A DNA stretch of 64,000 bases from Vibrio crassostreae (GCF_024347415.1 NZ_AP025476.1:558001-622000); one strand, 5' to 3'. Shown: positions 18,327 to 26,850, numbered from the stretch's first letter. A program made the numbers and translations. Notes: a model not told the origin generated them from the sequence alone.

Positions 18327-19178
18327 GTGAAACAGTATTTAGATCTCTGTCAGCGTATCGTTGATGACGGTACTTGGATTGAAAATGAACGCACGGGCAA
18401 GCGCTGCCTAACCGTGATCAATGCTGACCTGGAATATGATGTTGGTAATAACCAGTTCCCTCTAGTAACAACGCGTAAGAGCTTTTGGAAGGCCGCGGTT
18501 GCTGAACTGCTTGGCTACATCCGTGGTTACGATAATGCTGAAGACTTCCGCAAACTAGGTACTAAGACTTGGGATGCGAATTCGAACTTGAACGAGGCAT
18601 GGCTAAATAACCCTTACCGCAAGGGCGAAGACGATATGGGCCGTGTTTACGGCGTTCAAGGACGTGCATGGGCAAAACCTGATGGCGGTCATATCGACCA
18701 ACTGAAGAAGATTGTTGATGATCTAACGAACGGTATTGATGACCGTGGTGAGATCTTAAACTTCTATAACCCAGGTGAGTTCCACATGGGATGTTTGCGT
18801 CCGTGTATGTACAGCCATCACTTCTCTCTACTTGGTGACACTCTGTACCTAAACAGTACTCAACGTTCTTGTGACGTGCCTTTAGGCCTGAACTTCAACA
18901 TGGTTCAAGTGTATGTCTTCCTAGCTATTATGGCGCAAATCACGGGTAAGAAAGCTGGCGTGGCTTACCACAAGCTTGTGAATGCTCATATCTACGAAGA
19001 TCAGCTGGCGCCAATGCGTGACATTCAGCTAAAGCGTGAGCCGTTAGCTGGCCCAACATTCCATATCAATCCTGAGATTAAGTCTCTAGAAGATTTGGAA
19101 ACATGGGTAACGATGGATGACTTCTGGGTTGAAGGTTACGAATGCCACGAAGCGATTAAGTACCCGTTCTCGGTTTAA
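18327..19178 (+). CDS. thyA: thymidylate synthase ThyA, divergent subfamily
   Basis: Methylates dUMP to dTMP with methylene-tetrahydrofolate. The GTG start at 18327 follows AAGGA. At 283 residues it is longer than E. coli ThyA (264). The catalytic cysteine lies in [11 protein letters not shown], where E. coli has APCHAFFQF, so the residue after the Cys is Met rather than His. The [13 protein letters not shown] segment is standard. The second-subunit phosphate-binding Arg pair (SRR in E. coli) is replaced by [11 protein letters not shown], with one arginine. These changes seem to be shared by Vibrio ThyA as I recall it. Operon with lgt; a terminator follows. Confidence 0.92.
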   Translation: MKQYLDLCQRIVDDGTWIENERTGKRCLTVINADLEYDVGNNQFPLVTTRKSFWKAAVAELLGYIRGYDNAEDFRKLGTKTWDANSNLNEAWLNNPYRKGEDDMGRVYGVQGRAWAKPDGGHIDQLKKIVDDLTNGIDDRGEILNFYNPGEFHMGCLRPCMYSHHFSLLGDTLYLNSTQRSCDVPLGLNFNMVQVYVFLAIMAQITGKKAGVAYHKLVNAHIYEDQLAPMRDIQLKREPLAGPTFHINPEIKSLEDLETWVTMDDFWVEGYECHEAIKYPFSV

Positions 19179-19199
19179 TCTAATCTGCTTTGTTTGATT

Positions 19200-19228
19200 G
19201 AAAGGCTGCCATTGTGCAGCCTTTTTTA
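19200..19228 (+). terminator. Rho-independent terminator after thyA
   Basis: AAAGGCTGC CATTGT GCAGCCTTTTTT is a perfect 9-bp stem with a T run. Confidence 0.88.
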
Positions 19229-19302
19229 TTTGTGATACTTGGCTTGCTTACTATTTATAAAACCAATAATCTTGTGGGGTCTTTTCTAACCACAGAACTG
19301 CT

Positions 19303-20691
19303 ATGACTCGTTCGCATTGCTTCGTGTTGCAACATGACTTTCCTATTGCTTTCTACCCTGATAAAAATCAGTTGGTGATTGATGATGAGGCGATTCATCT
19401 AGAGCCATTACAAGCAAAGCTACTCAGCTATTTCATCGAAAATCGCGGGCAAGTGGTTAGCACTCAGCAGATAGCCTCTGATGTGTGGCAAAGAACTCAA
19501 GTGTCTGACAATCTGGTTAGGCAAGTCATCAGTTTATTGCGCAGTCAACTTCAGGATAAGTCACGTCCGTATCGCATTATTCAGACGATCCCTAAACAAG
19601 GTTACCTGTTCGATGTTGAGGTGACTCAGTCGAGCGTTAAACTAACTCCCGTTGAGGACGCCTCTCAACTTGAGCCTATTGTTGCTAAGTCGAAAAAGAA
19701 AACCATCGCCCTGATTACAACCGCAGTATTCTCTATTGGCTTAATAGCAGCTTGGGCATGGCAAACCGATGTCCCAACTAATGACACTGCTGTTATTTCT
19801 GCTCATCAAAGTGATGTAATTCCTGTTTATATTCATGACATAACACTCGATTCTGCGAACGATTATGAGATGTCAGAAAGCGTTTATAACTATCTTTTCT
19901 ACGGGCTGAATTCGGCAAAAAACTTATCGGGTTACAACTTTTCTCAGCTATCGCATCAGGGCAAGCAATCACTGACCAACAATGGTGTTGAACTCAAAGG
20001 TTGGCTCAAACAAAAGGACAGTGATTATGTGTTGAGCGTGCTTGTACAAAACAATCGCCAACCGAATCAAAGTCAGAAAGTGGAAAAGCGCTTTAGCCAA
20101 GATAATTTCTTTGATGCCATTGGGGATGTGATTCTCGAGGTCAAAGCCATTATTGCTCCAATGAGCTCCGAATACGGCGTGGCAAGTCATCGAGTGACCT
20201 CTATTGATAACTACGATGATTGGAGTGTTATCTCCGAGGGGATATCGTTGTTCTACCAAGGAAAAGGTGGTCAGACAATTGAGGAAATAGCACTCCAGTT
20301 GGACACGATTCAGCAACAAGGGCGAGATAACTATCTGGTCAATGCCTTACTGTCGTATTCGGAATCTTTGGCTTATTTACAAAGTCATGAACAGGAAGAT
20401 CGCGAACATGCACTGCAACTGGCAAAGCAAGCCTTCGAGATGAACCCACGTTGTGACATCGCTAATCTTACCTTAGGGCTAGCCTTGTTAATCAATCAAC
20501 ATGCTAATCAAGCGTTCCCTTATCTCTCCTATGCTGCCGAAAGTACGCCGAGCCCAATCAGCTTTTATCTACTGAGTGTGGCTGACAAGCTGTCGGACAA
20601 CCCAAAAGGTTCGCAATACAACTATCAACGTTATACCGAAGTAAAAAAAGAGAATGACGGTCAACTGTTTGATATTATTGAATCTTTATAA
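19303..20691 (+). CDS. ToxR/CadC-like membrane-anchored transcriptional regulator
   Basis: A 462-residue one-component regulator. Residues about 10-110 form an OmpR/PhoB-type winged helix (AIHLEPLQAKLLSYFIENRGQ, NLVRQVISLLRSQL, YRIIQTIPKQGYLF). One hydrophobic segment follows at about 131-153 after a KSKKK stop-transfer cluster. The C-terminal 300 residues would be periplasmic and helical, with TPR-like stretches near the end (ALQLAKQAFEMNPRCDIANLTLGLAL). The architecture matches CadC and ToxR, which sense through the periplasmic part. Signal and targets are unknown. The next gene on the strand, an orphan four-helix membrane protein, is a possible target. Specific identity not recognised. Confidence 0.82.
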   Translation: MTRSHCFVLQHDFPIAFYPDKNQLVIDDEAIHLEPLQAKLLSYFIENRGQVVSTQQIASDVWQRTQVSDNLVRQVISLLRSQLQDKSRPYRIIQTIPKQGYLFDVEVTQSSVKLTPVEDASQLEPIVAKSKKKTIALITTAVFSIGLIAAWAWQTDVPTNDTAVISAHQSDVIPVYIHDITLDSANDYEMSESVYNYLFYGLNSAKNLSGYNFSQLSHQGKQSLTNNGVELKGWLKQKDSDYVLSVLVQNNRQPNQSQKVEKRFSQDNFFDAIGDVILEVKAIIAPMSSEYGVASHRVTSIDNYDDWSVISEGISLFYQGKGGQTIEEIALQLDTIQQQGRDNYLVNALLSYSESLAYLQSHEQEDREHALQLAKQAFEMNPRCDIANLTLGLALLINQHANQAFPYLSYAAESTPSPISFYLLSVADKLSDNPKGSQYNYQRYTEVKKENDGQLFDIIESL

Positions 20692-20907
20692 AAAACAAAC
20701 CTTTCCTAAACCACGAAATACGTTTTCAAGCGAAGGTGTTTCGTGAGAGCAAATAGTAACGGTATATCCGCAAGACTTTCTTGTGCCAACAGGCTTCTCA
20801 ATATGTTTGATTATTGTTTGGACTCAGGCTCGATTGCCTTGCATCAAGCGTAAAAACATCGACTTCCAGATACTGGTACCAAATCATTCATTATTTGGGG
20901 TACACAC

Positions 20908-21384
20908 ATGTTGAAGAAGTTTGCTTTTCAGATCATTCCAATTCAGATCTTCTTATTCGTCTTTTGGTTTAAAAATGGCTTTATCGATAAAGTGATGGGC
21001 GTGTTACTTGGCTTTGTTACACCTGATACCGCTTATGCAGGTGATACCTGGGCTGGTTGGAAAGGTTATATTGTTGGCACTTGGGATAAGAGCCAAGTCG
21101 GTCATGCTTTATTGAGTCCAACGTTCGATTTTATGTTCCCAATTCTGATTGCTTTGCAATGTGTGCCGTTTTTATTGGTTCTTCGTTCGGTACTTGCTGG
21201 TGAGTTCATGGTTGGCAAAGAACGTCCGTGGTTGCTCTATGCCGCATTCGCTTCCCTGTTTGTGACCGCTTGTATGGCTTTCACTCAAACCATCACTGGC
21301 GCAAGCGACGGGCAGTATCTATGGCAATTTATCGGCTTTGGTATGGTTGCCATTATGTACCTGCGTAATGAGCAAGGTAAGTAA
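20908..21384 (+). CDS. unknown inner-membrane protein, about four transmembrane segments
   Basis: A 158-residue protein I do not recognise. Hydrophobic segments are visible at about 5-21, 75-97, 108-129 and 136-153. A hydrophilic, aromatic-rich stretch lies between the first two (DTAYAGDTWAGWKGYIVGTW). There are no obvious catalytic motifs. It lies 216 bp downstream of the ToxR-like regulator on the same strand, with no clear terminator between, so either co-transcription or regulation by that protein is possible. ATG 20908 has only a weak GGGG-type ribosome-binding site. The gene is followed by a repeat-rich region. Confidence 0.7.
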   Translation: MLKKFAFQIIPIQIFLFVFWFKNGFIDKVMGVLLGFVTPDTAYAGDTWAGWKGYIVGTWDKSQVGHALLSPTFDFMFPILIALQCVPFLLVLRSVLAGEFMVGKERPWLLYAAFASLFVTACMAFTQTITGASDGQYLWQFIGFGMVAIMYLRNEQGK

Positions 21385-21392
21385 GCTTTTTT

Positions 21393-21424
21393 AGATGCGA
21401 GTAAACGAGGTGCGGGATACGAAG
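21393..21424 (+). repeat. 32-bp intergenic repeat, copy A
   Basis: Starts AGATGCGAGTAAACG and ends GATACGAAG. It is similar over its full length to copy B at 21545-21576. Confidence 0.75.
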
Positions 21425-21437
21425 ATCAAAAGCGCCT

Positions 21438-21536
21438 GTCATTCCCTAGACTGACGAAGGAAGGAGTAGGGAATCTCTGGGTATTGTGCGCTGCGTAGAT
21501 TCCCTATCCCACTCGTTCCTCGCTGTAGGGAATGAC
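21438..21536. repeat. 99-bp nested palindromic element (MITE- or REP-like)
   Basis: The outer arms GTCATTCCCTA (21438-21448) and TAGGGAATGAC (21526-21536) are perfect complements. Inner arms TAGGGAATCT (21467-21476) and AGATTCCCTA (21497-21506) are also perfect. It lies between two copies of the 32-bp repeat. No ORF is present. Confidence 0.8.
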
Positions 21537-21544
21537 GGATTTTT

Positions 21545-21576
21545 AGATGCGAGTAAACGGGATTCGAGATGCGAAG
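21545..21576 (+). repeat. 32-bp intergenic repeat, copy B
   Basis: AGATGCGAGTAAACGGGATT onward to GATGCGAAG. It flanks the nested palindrome on the right, as copy A does on the left. Confidence 0.75.
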
Positions 21577-21640
21577 AGCGTGTTTAGATTTGAGTCAGTT
21601 AGGTACGAAATATTAAAACGCAGATAATTAGAGAGAGTCG

Positions 21641-21715
21641 CTTTTCGTTACTCGTTTACACGAATCTCGTATCTGGTTTTGGTCTTCGTTACTCGTTTAC
21701 TCGAATCCCGTATCT
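21641..21715 (-). repeat. pair of related repeats in the opposite orientation
   Basis: TTCGTTACTCGTTTACACG (from 21643) and TTCGTTACTCGTTTACTCG (from 21684) begin two near-identical 31-bp units. They are built from the same words as copies A and B, read on the other strand (CGAGTAAACG, GATTCG, ATACGAAG). Confidence 0.7.
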
Positions 21716-21747
21716 TCTTTTTGTTTCCTGCATCTGATCCTAAAAAG

Positions 21748-21771
21748 AAAAAGCCCGCAACCTAGGAGGTT
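21748..21771 (-). terminator. 5'-side half (on +) of the nptA terminator, split by the insertion sequence
   Basis: AAAAAGCCCGCAACC TAGGA GGTT stops here at the insertion. The other half, GTT GCGGGCTTT, resumes at 23198. Rejoined with one GTT removed, it reads AAAGCCCGCAACC-TAGGA-GGTTGCGGGCTTT, a perfect terminator hairpin. On the minus strand it is followed by TTTTTCTTTTT, so it served nptA. Confidence 0.8.
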
Positions 21772-21802
21772 TGAAGTGACCCCGTAAAGTTGGACATTTC
21801 TG

Positions 21803-22615
21803 TTAAGCGGCTTTCAAGGCCTGAGTTCGATATTCTATCGGAGTCAGGCCTTTTAGTTTCACTTTTATACGTTTGGTATTGTAGTACTCGATGTATTCTT
21901 TAATTTGCTCTATCAGAGCATCTGCATCTTCAAAGCTTTGGTTGTGATACATCTCGGTTTTGAGTAAAGCAAAAAAGTTTTCAGCAACAGCATTATCCAA
22001 GCAGTTACCTTTTCTCGACATGCTTTGCGTTAACCCACTTTCCGCTACCTTTTTCTGATACTGTCGATGGCGATATTGCCAACCTTGATCGCTATGTATA
22101 ATTGGCTTTGAGTTGGGTTTAAGCGTAGATATAGCTTCCGTCAGCATATCCGTAACAAGCGGCAAGCAGGCATTTTTGGCCACTCTATAGGCAACCACTT
22201 CCTGAGTAAACAAGTCGACAACAGGAGACAAGTATACTTTCTGCTCTTTGACTTTGAACTCCGTCACATCAGTTACCCATTTTTCATCGGGTTGAGTCGC
22301 ACTAAAATCTCTTTCAAGCACGTTAGGAGCAGCTGTTCCAGACTCTCCTCGATATGAACGATACTTTTTAATCCTGACCGTCGATTTAAGGTTGAGCTGA
22401 GCCATAAGCCTTTGAACCGTTTTGTGATTAAGCACGAACCCCTGATTTTTTAGTTCCAAGTGAATACGGCGGTAGCCGTATCGACCCTTATGTTCATGAT
22501 AAATTGACTTTATCAACCGCAGCTCACGTTCGTAGTTATTTGGGCGTTTGCTTGTTTGAGCCTGATAATAAAAGACACTTTTTGCCAGCTGTAGAGTGTG
22601 CAGTAAGTGCTTCAA
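21803..22615 (-). CDS. IS3-family transposase OrfB (DDE integrase domain)
   Basis: 270 residues holding an HTH_21-like N-terminal segment (KGRYGYRRIHLELKNQGF) and the rve integrase core. The catalytic triad is visible: Asp in VTDVTEF, Asp in IIHSDQGWQY and Glu in NFFALLKTEMYH. It is in the -1 frame relative to OrfA, and the frame is open back to the slippery site at 22669-22675, so the working enzyme is probably an OrfAB fusion. The listed start is a TTG (LKHLL), so independent translation is doubtful. No truncation or internal stop seen. Confidence 0.92.
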   Translation of the reverse strand: MKHLLHTLQLAKSVFYYQAQTSKRPNNYERELRLIKSIYHEHKGRYGYRRIHLELKNQGFVLNHKTVQRLMAQLNLKSTVRIKKYRSYRGESGTAAPNVLERDFSATQPDEKWVTDVTEFKVKEQKVYLSPVVDLFTQEVVAYRVAKNACLPLVTDMLTEAISTLKPNSKPIIHSDQGWQYRHRQYQKKVAESGLTQSMSRKGNCLDNAVAENFFALLKTEMYHNQSFEDADALIEQIKEYIEYYNTKRIKVKLKGLTPIEYRTQALKAA

Positions 22616-22641
22616 CGGGTACTTACCTTTAAGAGTTAGAG

Positions 22642-23151
22642 CTATGACCGCTTTTTCTTTGTTCGACGGTTTTTTTCCTGCTCTAACTCTTCCAACTTTT
22701 TTAGAACGGCATTCTCAGTTCGTAAGTAGATCAACTCCTCTTTTAGTTCCTCAAGTGTCATTTCATTATCAGGCTTAGTGGTACGTTGAGGGTGCTGTTT
22801 CATTGAAGGTCTTCCTTTCTGGCGCATTTTGAGCCCCTTGATACCGAGCTCATTAAATCGTTTGAGCCAGACAGAGAGTATCCCAGGGGATGAGAGGTTT
22901 AATACTGCGCTAGTGTGCGTGAGAGACCATTCATTCGTCCACATTAAATTCAATGCTTTTCGCTTTGTCTGAGCAGAAGCAGCATGCTTAGTTGGTAAAA
23001 ATGAATCAGTACCATGGATGGCAAAGACTTGAGCCCAATACCGTATCTGTCTTGAAGAGATTGAATATTGTTTTGCTAAGTAGAGAGATGACGTGCCATC
23101 TAAATATTGCTTAGCAATGATACATTTTAGCTCTCGGCTATATTTGGACAT
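22642..23151 (-). CDS. IS3-family transposase OrfA (helix-turn-helix)
   Basis: 169 residues, close to IS150 OrfA. Two helix-turn-helix segments are recognisable: an N-terminal one (YLDGTSSLYLAKQYSISSRQIRYW) and a central one (SLTHTSAVLNLSSPGILSVWLKRF). A coiled-coil leucine-zipper region follows (LEELKEELIYLRTENAVLKKLEEL), used for multimerisation. The slippery heptamer A AAA AAC (minus strand, 22669-22675) is in the correct phase just before the OrfA end. A -1 shift there enters the OrfB frame without a stop. Confidence 0.92.
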   Translation of the reverse strand: MSKYSRELKCIIAKQYLDGTSSLYLAKQYSISSRQIRYWAQVFAIHGTDSFLPTKHAASAQTKRKALNLMWTNEWSLTHTSAVLNLSSPGILSVWLKRFNELGIKGLKMRQKGRPSMKQHPQRTTKPDNEMTLEELKEELIYLRTENAVLKKLEELEQEKNRRTKKKRS

Positions 23152-23234
23152 AAAAAGACCCCCAATAATTGGTGTCCAACTATTGGGGGTCAGTTCAGTT
23201 GCGGGCTTTGCTATAAGCGATGTTTGTTTTGCTA

Positions 23235-24380
23235 TTAAGCAGTCAAAGCTAACACGGTACCAGGCAGTACAAGGAATACCGCAACAAGGTAGCCAGCGAC
23301 TACAGATTTATTCTTCACAGCCATGTCTGAAATCATGTCTGCCGCTTTAACTGGTAGCTCGCGTAGGAACGGAATACCGAAGATGAATACCGTTGCCATG
23401 ATGTTGAACACCAAGTGTACTAGAGCAATTTGTAGTGCGAATACTGCGAACTCACCAGATACTGCTGTAGCTGCAAGTAGAGCCGTAATACATGTACCGA
23501 TGTTTGCACCAAGAGTGAATGGGTAAACGTCACGTACTTTAAGAACACCTGAGCCTACTAGTGGAACCATCAAGCTTGTTGTCGTAGAAGAAGACTGAAC
23601 AAGGATAGTAACGATAGAGCCAGAAGCGATACCGTGGATAGGACCACGACCAATTGCATTCTTTAGAATCTCACGAGCACGGCCAACCATCAGGCTCTTC
23701 ATTAGCTTACCCATTACCGTGATAGCTACGAAGATAGTCGCAATACCTAGAACGATAAGCATGATGCCACCAACAGTGTCGCCAAATGTTGATAGTGGTT
23801 CTTTAATCGCACTTACTACAGGCTTCGTGATTGGCTTGATGAAGTTAAGACCACCCATGCTCATATCACCTGTTGCTAGCATTGGTGATACCAACCAGTG
23901 AGAAATCTTTTCTAGAATACCAAACGCCATCTCTAGTGGTAGGAAGATAGCAACGGCTAATAGGTTAAAGAAGTCGTGAATAGTCGCACTTGCGAATGCA
24001 CGTTTGAACTCTTCTTTACAACGAACGTGACCAAGGCTAACTAGCGTATTGGTTACCGTAGTACCAATGTTAGCACCCATGATCATTGGGATTGCTAGCT
24101 CAACAGGTAAACCACCTGCCACAAGGCCAACGATAATTGAAGTAACTGTGCTTGATGATTGAATAAGTGCTGTTGCCACTAAACCAATCATTAAGCCTGC
24201 AACTGGGTGTGAAGCAAATTCGAAAAGAACCTTTGCTTGCTCGCCTGTTGCCCATTTGAAGCCTGTACCAACCATTGAAACTGAAAGTAATAGTAGGTAA
24301 AGCATGAATGCCAAGTTAGCCCAGCGTAGCCAACGAGTAGTGCTCGAGATAGGCGCTGCTGCAGTAGTAGCTTGGTTCAT
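23235..24380 (-). CDS. nptA: sodium-dependent phosphate transporter NptA
   Basis: Na+/Pi cotransporter of the NptA/SLC34 family in the inner membrane. Start taken at the ATG complementary to 24378-24380, with GGAG eight bases upstream; an upstream frame to 24455 lacks such a site. This gives 381 residues. The two inverted repeats each carry the family hallmark QSSST (residues 74-78 and again about 265), and each is followed by a GANIGT motif. The position next to nhaR and hlyU matches V. cholerae. Its terminator is interrupted by an insertion sequence, so its transcripts may now run into the transposase genes. Confidence 0.95.
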   Translation of the reverse strand: MNQATTAAAPISSTTRWLRWANLAFMLYLLLLSVSMVGTGFKWATGEQAKVLFEFASHPVAGLMIGLVATALIQSSSTVTSIIVGLVAGGLPVELAIPMIMGANIGTTVTNTLVSLGHVRCKEEFKRAFASATIHDFFNLLAVAIFLPLEMAFGILEKISHWLVSPMLATGDMSMGGLNFIKPITKPVVSAIKEPLSTFGDTVGGIMLIVLGIATIFVAITVMGKLMKSLMVGRAREILKNAIGRGPIHGIASGSIVTILVQSSSTTTSLMVPLVGSGVLKVRDVYPFTLGANIGTCITALLAATAVSGEFAVFALQIALVHLVFNIMATVFIFGIPFLRELPVKAADMISDMAVKNKSVVAGYLVAVFLVLPGTVLALTA

Positions 24381-24768
24381 AATGTTTTCTCCATTGGACC
24401 GTTTAAGTCTGTGTTTGGTCTGTTTGTTTAATCTGAGCGTGATGTTAGAGAACAAATATTTCAGTAATATTACATTTTGGTTTAGGTTGGGTTTTTTTGT
24501 GATGATTTGCTGTTTAAATATTTTGACAGTAAATATTGTTTATTTAACCTTCTGTTTTAATTGGTTTTTTGCCATTTTCAACCTGGGTGATATAGATCTT
24601 AAAAGTTAGAGAAAAATTGAAAATAATCGATGAAATATTACATTATGAAATCAGACACTTCGTAAAAATAGGTGGTAATGGTTAGTTAGGTTTGGTTTTT
24701 CCGAGTTTGTTGAGTGGGAGTGTCATATTTGATATAAAAGGGTATCTACTCTTTATTACGGCACATCT
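24381..24768. other. intergenic region between nptA and nhaR
   Basis: A 388-bp AT-rich gap between divergent genes. An exact 11-bp direct repeat AATATTACATT occurs at 24466-24476 and 24634-24644. The nptA ribosome-binding site GGAG is at its left edge. No gene or known operator was recognised. Confidence 0.4.
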
Positions 24769-25659
24769 ATGTCGCACCTCAACTATAACCACCTTTATTA
24801 CTTTTGGATGGTTTGCAAACAAGGCTCTGTTACTAAAGCGGCAGAAGCTCTATTCCTAACACCACAAACAGTAACGGGTCAGATAAAAGCGTTAGAAGAG
24901 CGTATGGATGGCAAGTTAACTAAGCGTAATGGTCGCAGTGTTGAGCCGACAGAGCTTGGGCAGCTAGTCTTTAAGTACGCTGACCGTATGTTTGGCCTGA
25001 GTTACGAGATGCTGGATATCGTAAATTATAGCCAGCACTCTAATATTCTGTTTGATGTTGGTGTTGCGGATGCACTGTCTAAAAGACTCGTAAGCAAGAT
25101 ACTGATGTCGACGATTCCCCCAGATAACAGCATTCATTTACGTTGCTTTGAATCGACCCATGAAATGCTACTTGAGCAACTTTCTCAGCATAAGCTCGAT
25201 ATGATCTTGTCTGATTGCCCGGTGGATTCGAGTCAAAGCCCTGGCCTGTTTAGTAAAAAGCTCGGCGAAAGTGGAATGAGCTTTTTCAGTTCCGGCAAGG
25301 TTGAAGGTGTGAACTTCCCCGCGGTATTAGAACAAAGAAAGCTTTTGATACCTGGTAGTCGAACCTCAATGGGGCGCAAAGTGCTGCAGTGGTTTGATAG
25401 ACAAGGGCTTAAACCTGATGTTTTGGGTGAGTTTGATGATGCGGCATTGATGAAGGCTTTTGCTCGCTACCACGATGACGCAATATTTTTAGCGCCAACC
25501 CTTTATATGTCTGAGGTTGAGGAAGATACATCACTGCAATTATTAGGTGGCATTGAAGAGTTAAAAGAGGAGTACTACGTCATATTTGCTGAGAGGATGA
25601 TCCAACATCCAGCAGTAAAAAACGTATGCGACGCAGATTTTAGCAAATTGTTCGAGTGA
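24769..25659 (+). CDS. nhaR: LysR-type transcriptional activator NhaR
   Basis: Activates the Na+/H+ antiporter gene nhaA in response to sodium in E. coli and Vibrio. The 296 residues have the usual plan: winged helix at about 1-65 ([42 protein letters not shown]), a linker helix, then the effector domain. The YNHLYYFW start and [12 protein letters not shown] are typical of NhaR rather than other LysR proteins. The antiporter is not in this window. Monocistronic as far as can be seen; the ATG at 24769 has a weak ribosome-binding site. Confidence 0.93.
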   Translation: MSHLNYNHLYYFWMVCKQGSVTKAAEALFLTPQTVTGQIKALEERMDGKLTKRNGRSVEPTELGQLVFKYADRMFGLSYEMLDIVNYSQHSNILFDVGVADALSKRLVSKILMSTIPPDNSIHLRCFESTHEMLLEQLSQHKLDMILSDCPVDSSQSPGLFSKKLGESGMSFFSSGKVEGVNFPAVLEQRKLLIPGSRTSMGRKVLQWFDRQGLKPDVLGEFDDAALMKAFARYHDDAIFLAPTLYMSEVEEDTSLQLLGGIEELKEEYYVIFAERMIQHPAVKNVCDADFSKLFE

Positions 25660-25759
25660 GGCGGTTTGTTAATGAATTGATATCGATTATCATAACTCCA
25701 CCATATGCCGGAAATACTGATAGCCCGTAGTTGGCGTAAAGGTTGTAGGGAGCCAAACT

Positions 25760-26053
25760 ATGAACTTAAAAGAGATGGAGAAGAACTCAGCACAAGCTGT
25801 GATTCTACTCAAAGCCATGGCCAACGAGCGTCGCTTACAGATCTTGTGCCTATTACATGGTACTGAGCTGTCGGTTGGGGAGTTGTGTGGCAAGTTGGAA
25901 CTGAGTCAGTCTGCTTTATCTCAACATCTTGCTTGGTTGAGAAGAGATGGTTTGGTCGAAACTCGCAAAGAAGCTCAAACTGTGTATTACACATTGAGTA
26001 GTGAAGAAGTAAAAGCGATGATTAACCTACTGCATGGTATTTACTGCAAGTAG
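25760..26053 (+). CDS. hlyU: ArsR/SmtB-family regulator HlyU
   Basis: In V. cholerae and V. vulnificus HlyU activates haemolysin and RTX toxin genes by displacing H-NS. The 97-residue winged-helix protein keeps the family core ANERRLQILCLL and ELSQSALSQHLAWLRRDGLVETRKEAQTVYYTL. Cysteines are at 30, 43 and 96; two cysteines in the V. cholerae protein act as a redox switch. The metal-binding ELCVCDL box of ArsR is absent, as expected for HlyU. GGGAG precedes ATG 25760. The position after nhaR matches V. cholerae. Confidence 0.94.
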   Translation: MNLKEMEKNSAQAVILLKAMANERRLQILCLLHGTELSVGELCGKLELSQSALSQHLAWLRRDGLVETRKEAQTVYYTLSSEEVKAMINLLHGIYCK

Positions 26054-26283
26054 CTTATTGCTGGTGGGAGAGGGATTTCTTATCAGGAATAAGACCGACA
26101 CAAGGAAGTGTCAGTATTTCACGTCAAACGTGAGTGCCTATCTATATTACCGACCTATCTATCTGCTTGTCTGTTTTTTTTCTCGTTGTTTTTTAGCTGC
26201 TTAGCTATTTATCGGTAAGCAAATTAGCGGTTTTTCAGTTAAATAATCACCGGAAAATAATAGCATTTCTCAAATTTTAGATA
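26054..26283. other. gap between hlyU and rpsT
   Basis: Holds two small adjacent hairpins (GACAC/GTGTC and CACGT/ACGTG, about 26097-26131) and a pyrimidine-rich stretch of TATCTATCT-type repeats. No gene seen. Confidence 0.4.
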
Positions 26284-26284
26284 T

Positions 26285-26312
26285 AAAAAAACCGGCCAAG
26301 GCCGGTTTTTTT
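26285..26312 (-). terminator. bidirectional Rho-independent terminator (rpsT / hlyU)
   Basis: AAAAAACCGGCC AA GGCCGGTTTTTT is perfectly symmetric with A and T runs, so it can end transcription from both sides. Confidence 0.9.
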
Positions 26313-26338
26313 CGTTTTGCGTTGTAATCAAATTTCTA

Positions 26339-26599
26339 TTAAAGAGCTTTGATTGCAGCAGCGAAACGAGACTTATGACGTGCAGCTTTATTCTTATGAA
26401 TAAGGCCTTTAGTCGCCATACGGTCTAGAAGAGGTGTAACTTCTACAAGAGCAGCAGTTGCAGCTTCTTTATTGCCAGCTTCAATAGCTGCAATAGTTTT
26501 TTTCATGTAAGTGCGCATCATAGAACGACGGCTAGCATTGTGCTGGCGACGTTTCTCAGCTTGGATAGCGCGCTTCTTAGCAGATTTACTGTTTGCCAA
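26339..26599 (-). CDS. rpsT: 30S ribosomal protein S20
   Basis: Primary 16S rRNA-binding protein of the small subunit, 86 residues and strongly basic. The start is the TTG complementary to 26597-26599, read as [13 protein letters not shown], with GGAG eight bases upstream; the longer frame to 26614 has no support. A UUG start is also used by E. coli rpsT, where it is part of the gene's translational autoregulation, so the unusual start is conserved. It is divergent from murJ, as in V. cholerae. Confidence 0.96.
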   Translation of the reverse strand: MANSKSAKKRAIQAEKRRQHNASRRSMMRTYMKKTIAAIEAGNKEAATAALVEVTPLLDRMATKGLIHKNKAARHKSRFAAAIKAL

Positions 26600-26850
26600 G
26601 GGTCTAACTCCCAAAAACTTAGTTCGGTGACAATTTAAGGGCGAGGACTATCCCTCATTAGCGCTTAATTGTCAAATGATTTGTGCAAAAACCAATCGTA
26701 GCCAAACAAACTTTGGTATGGAAAGGTCATCGCGGTTAAGATGGCGGGGATTCTAACAGCATTTTTAGACCAATGCTAATAAATATGCTTCTTAGGATAG
26801 GATAGTATTTATCCTCGCTTGAAAGTAATCAACCAGTGTCAGAGGTTTCT

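Larger units (their letters stand above)
21772..23197 (-). mobile_element. IS3-family insertion sequence (IS150-like), 1426 bp
   Basis: The left end reads TGAAGTGACCCC and the right end, reversed, TGAACTGACCCC; both continue to a shared GTTGGACA, giving imperfect inverted repeats of about 25 bp. A 3-bp target duplication GTT flanks it (21769-21771 and 23198-23200). It encodes OrfA and OrfB in overlapping-style -1 frames on the minus strand. Both frames are intact and the DDE residues are present, so it may be active. It landed in the terminator of nptA, in the same orientation as nptA, so read-through from nptA would enter the transposase genes in sense. Confidence 0.9.
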
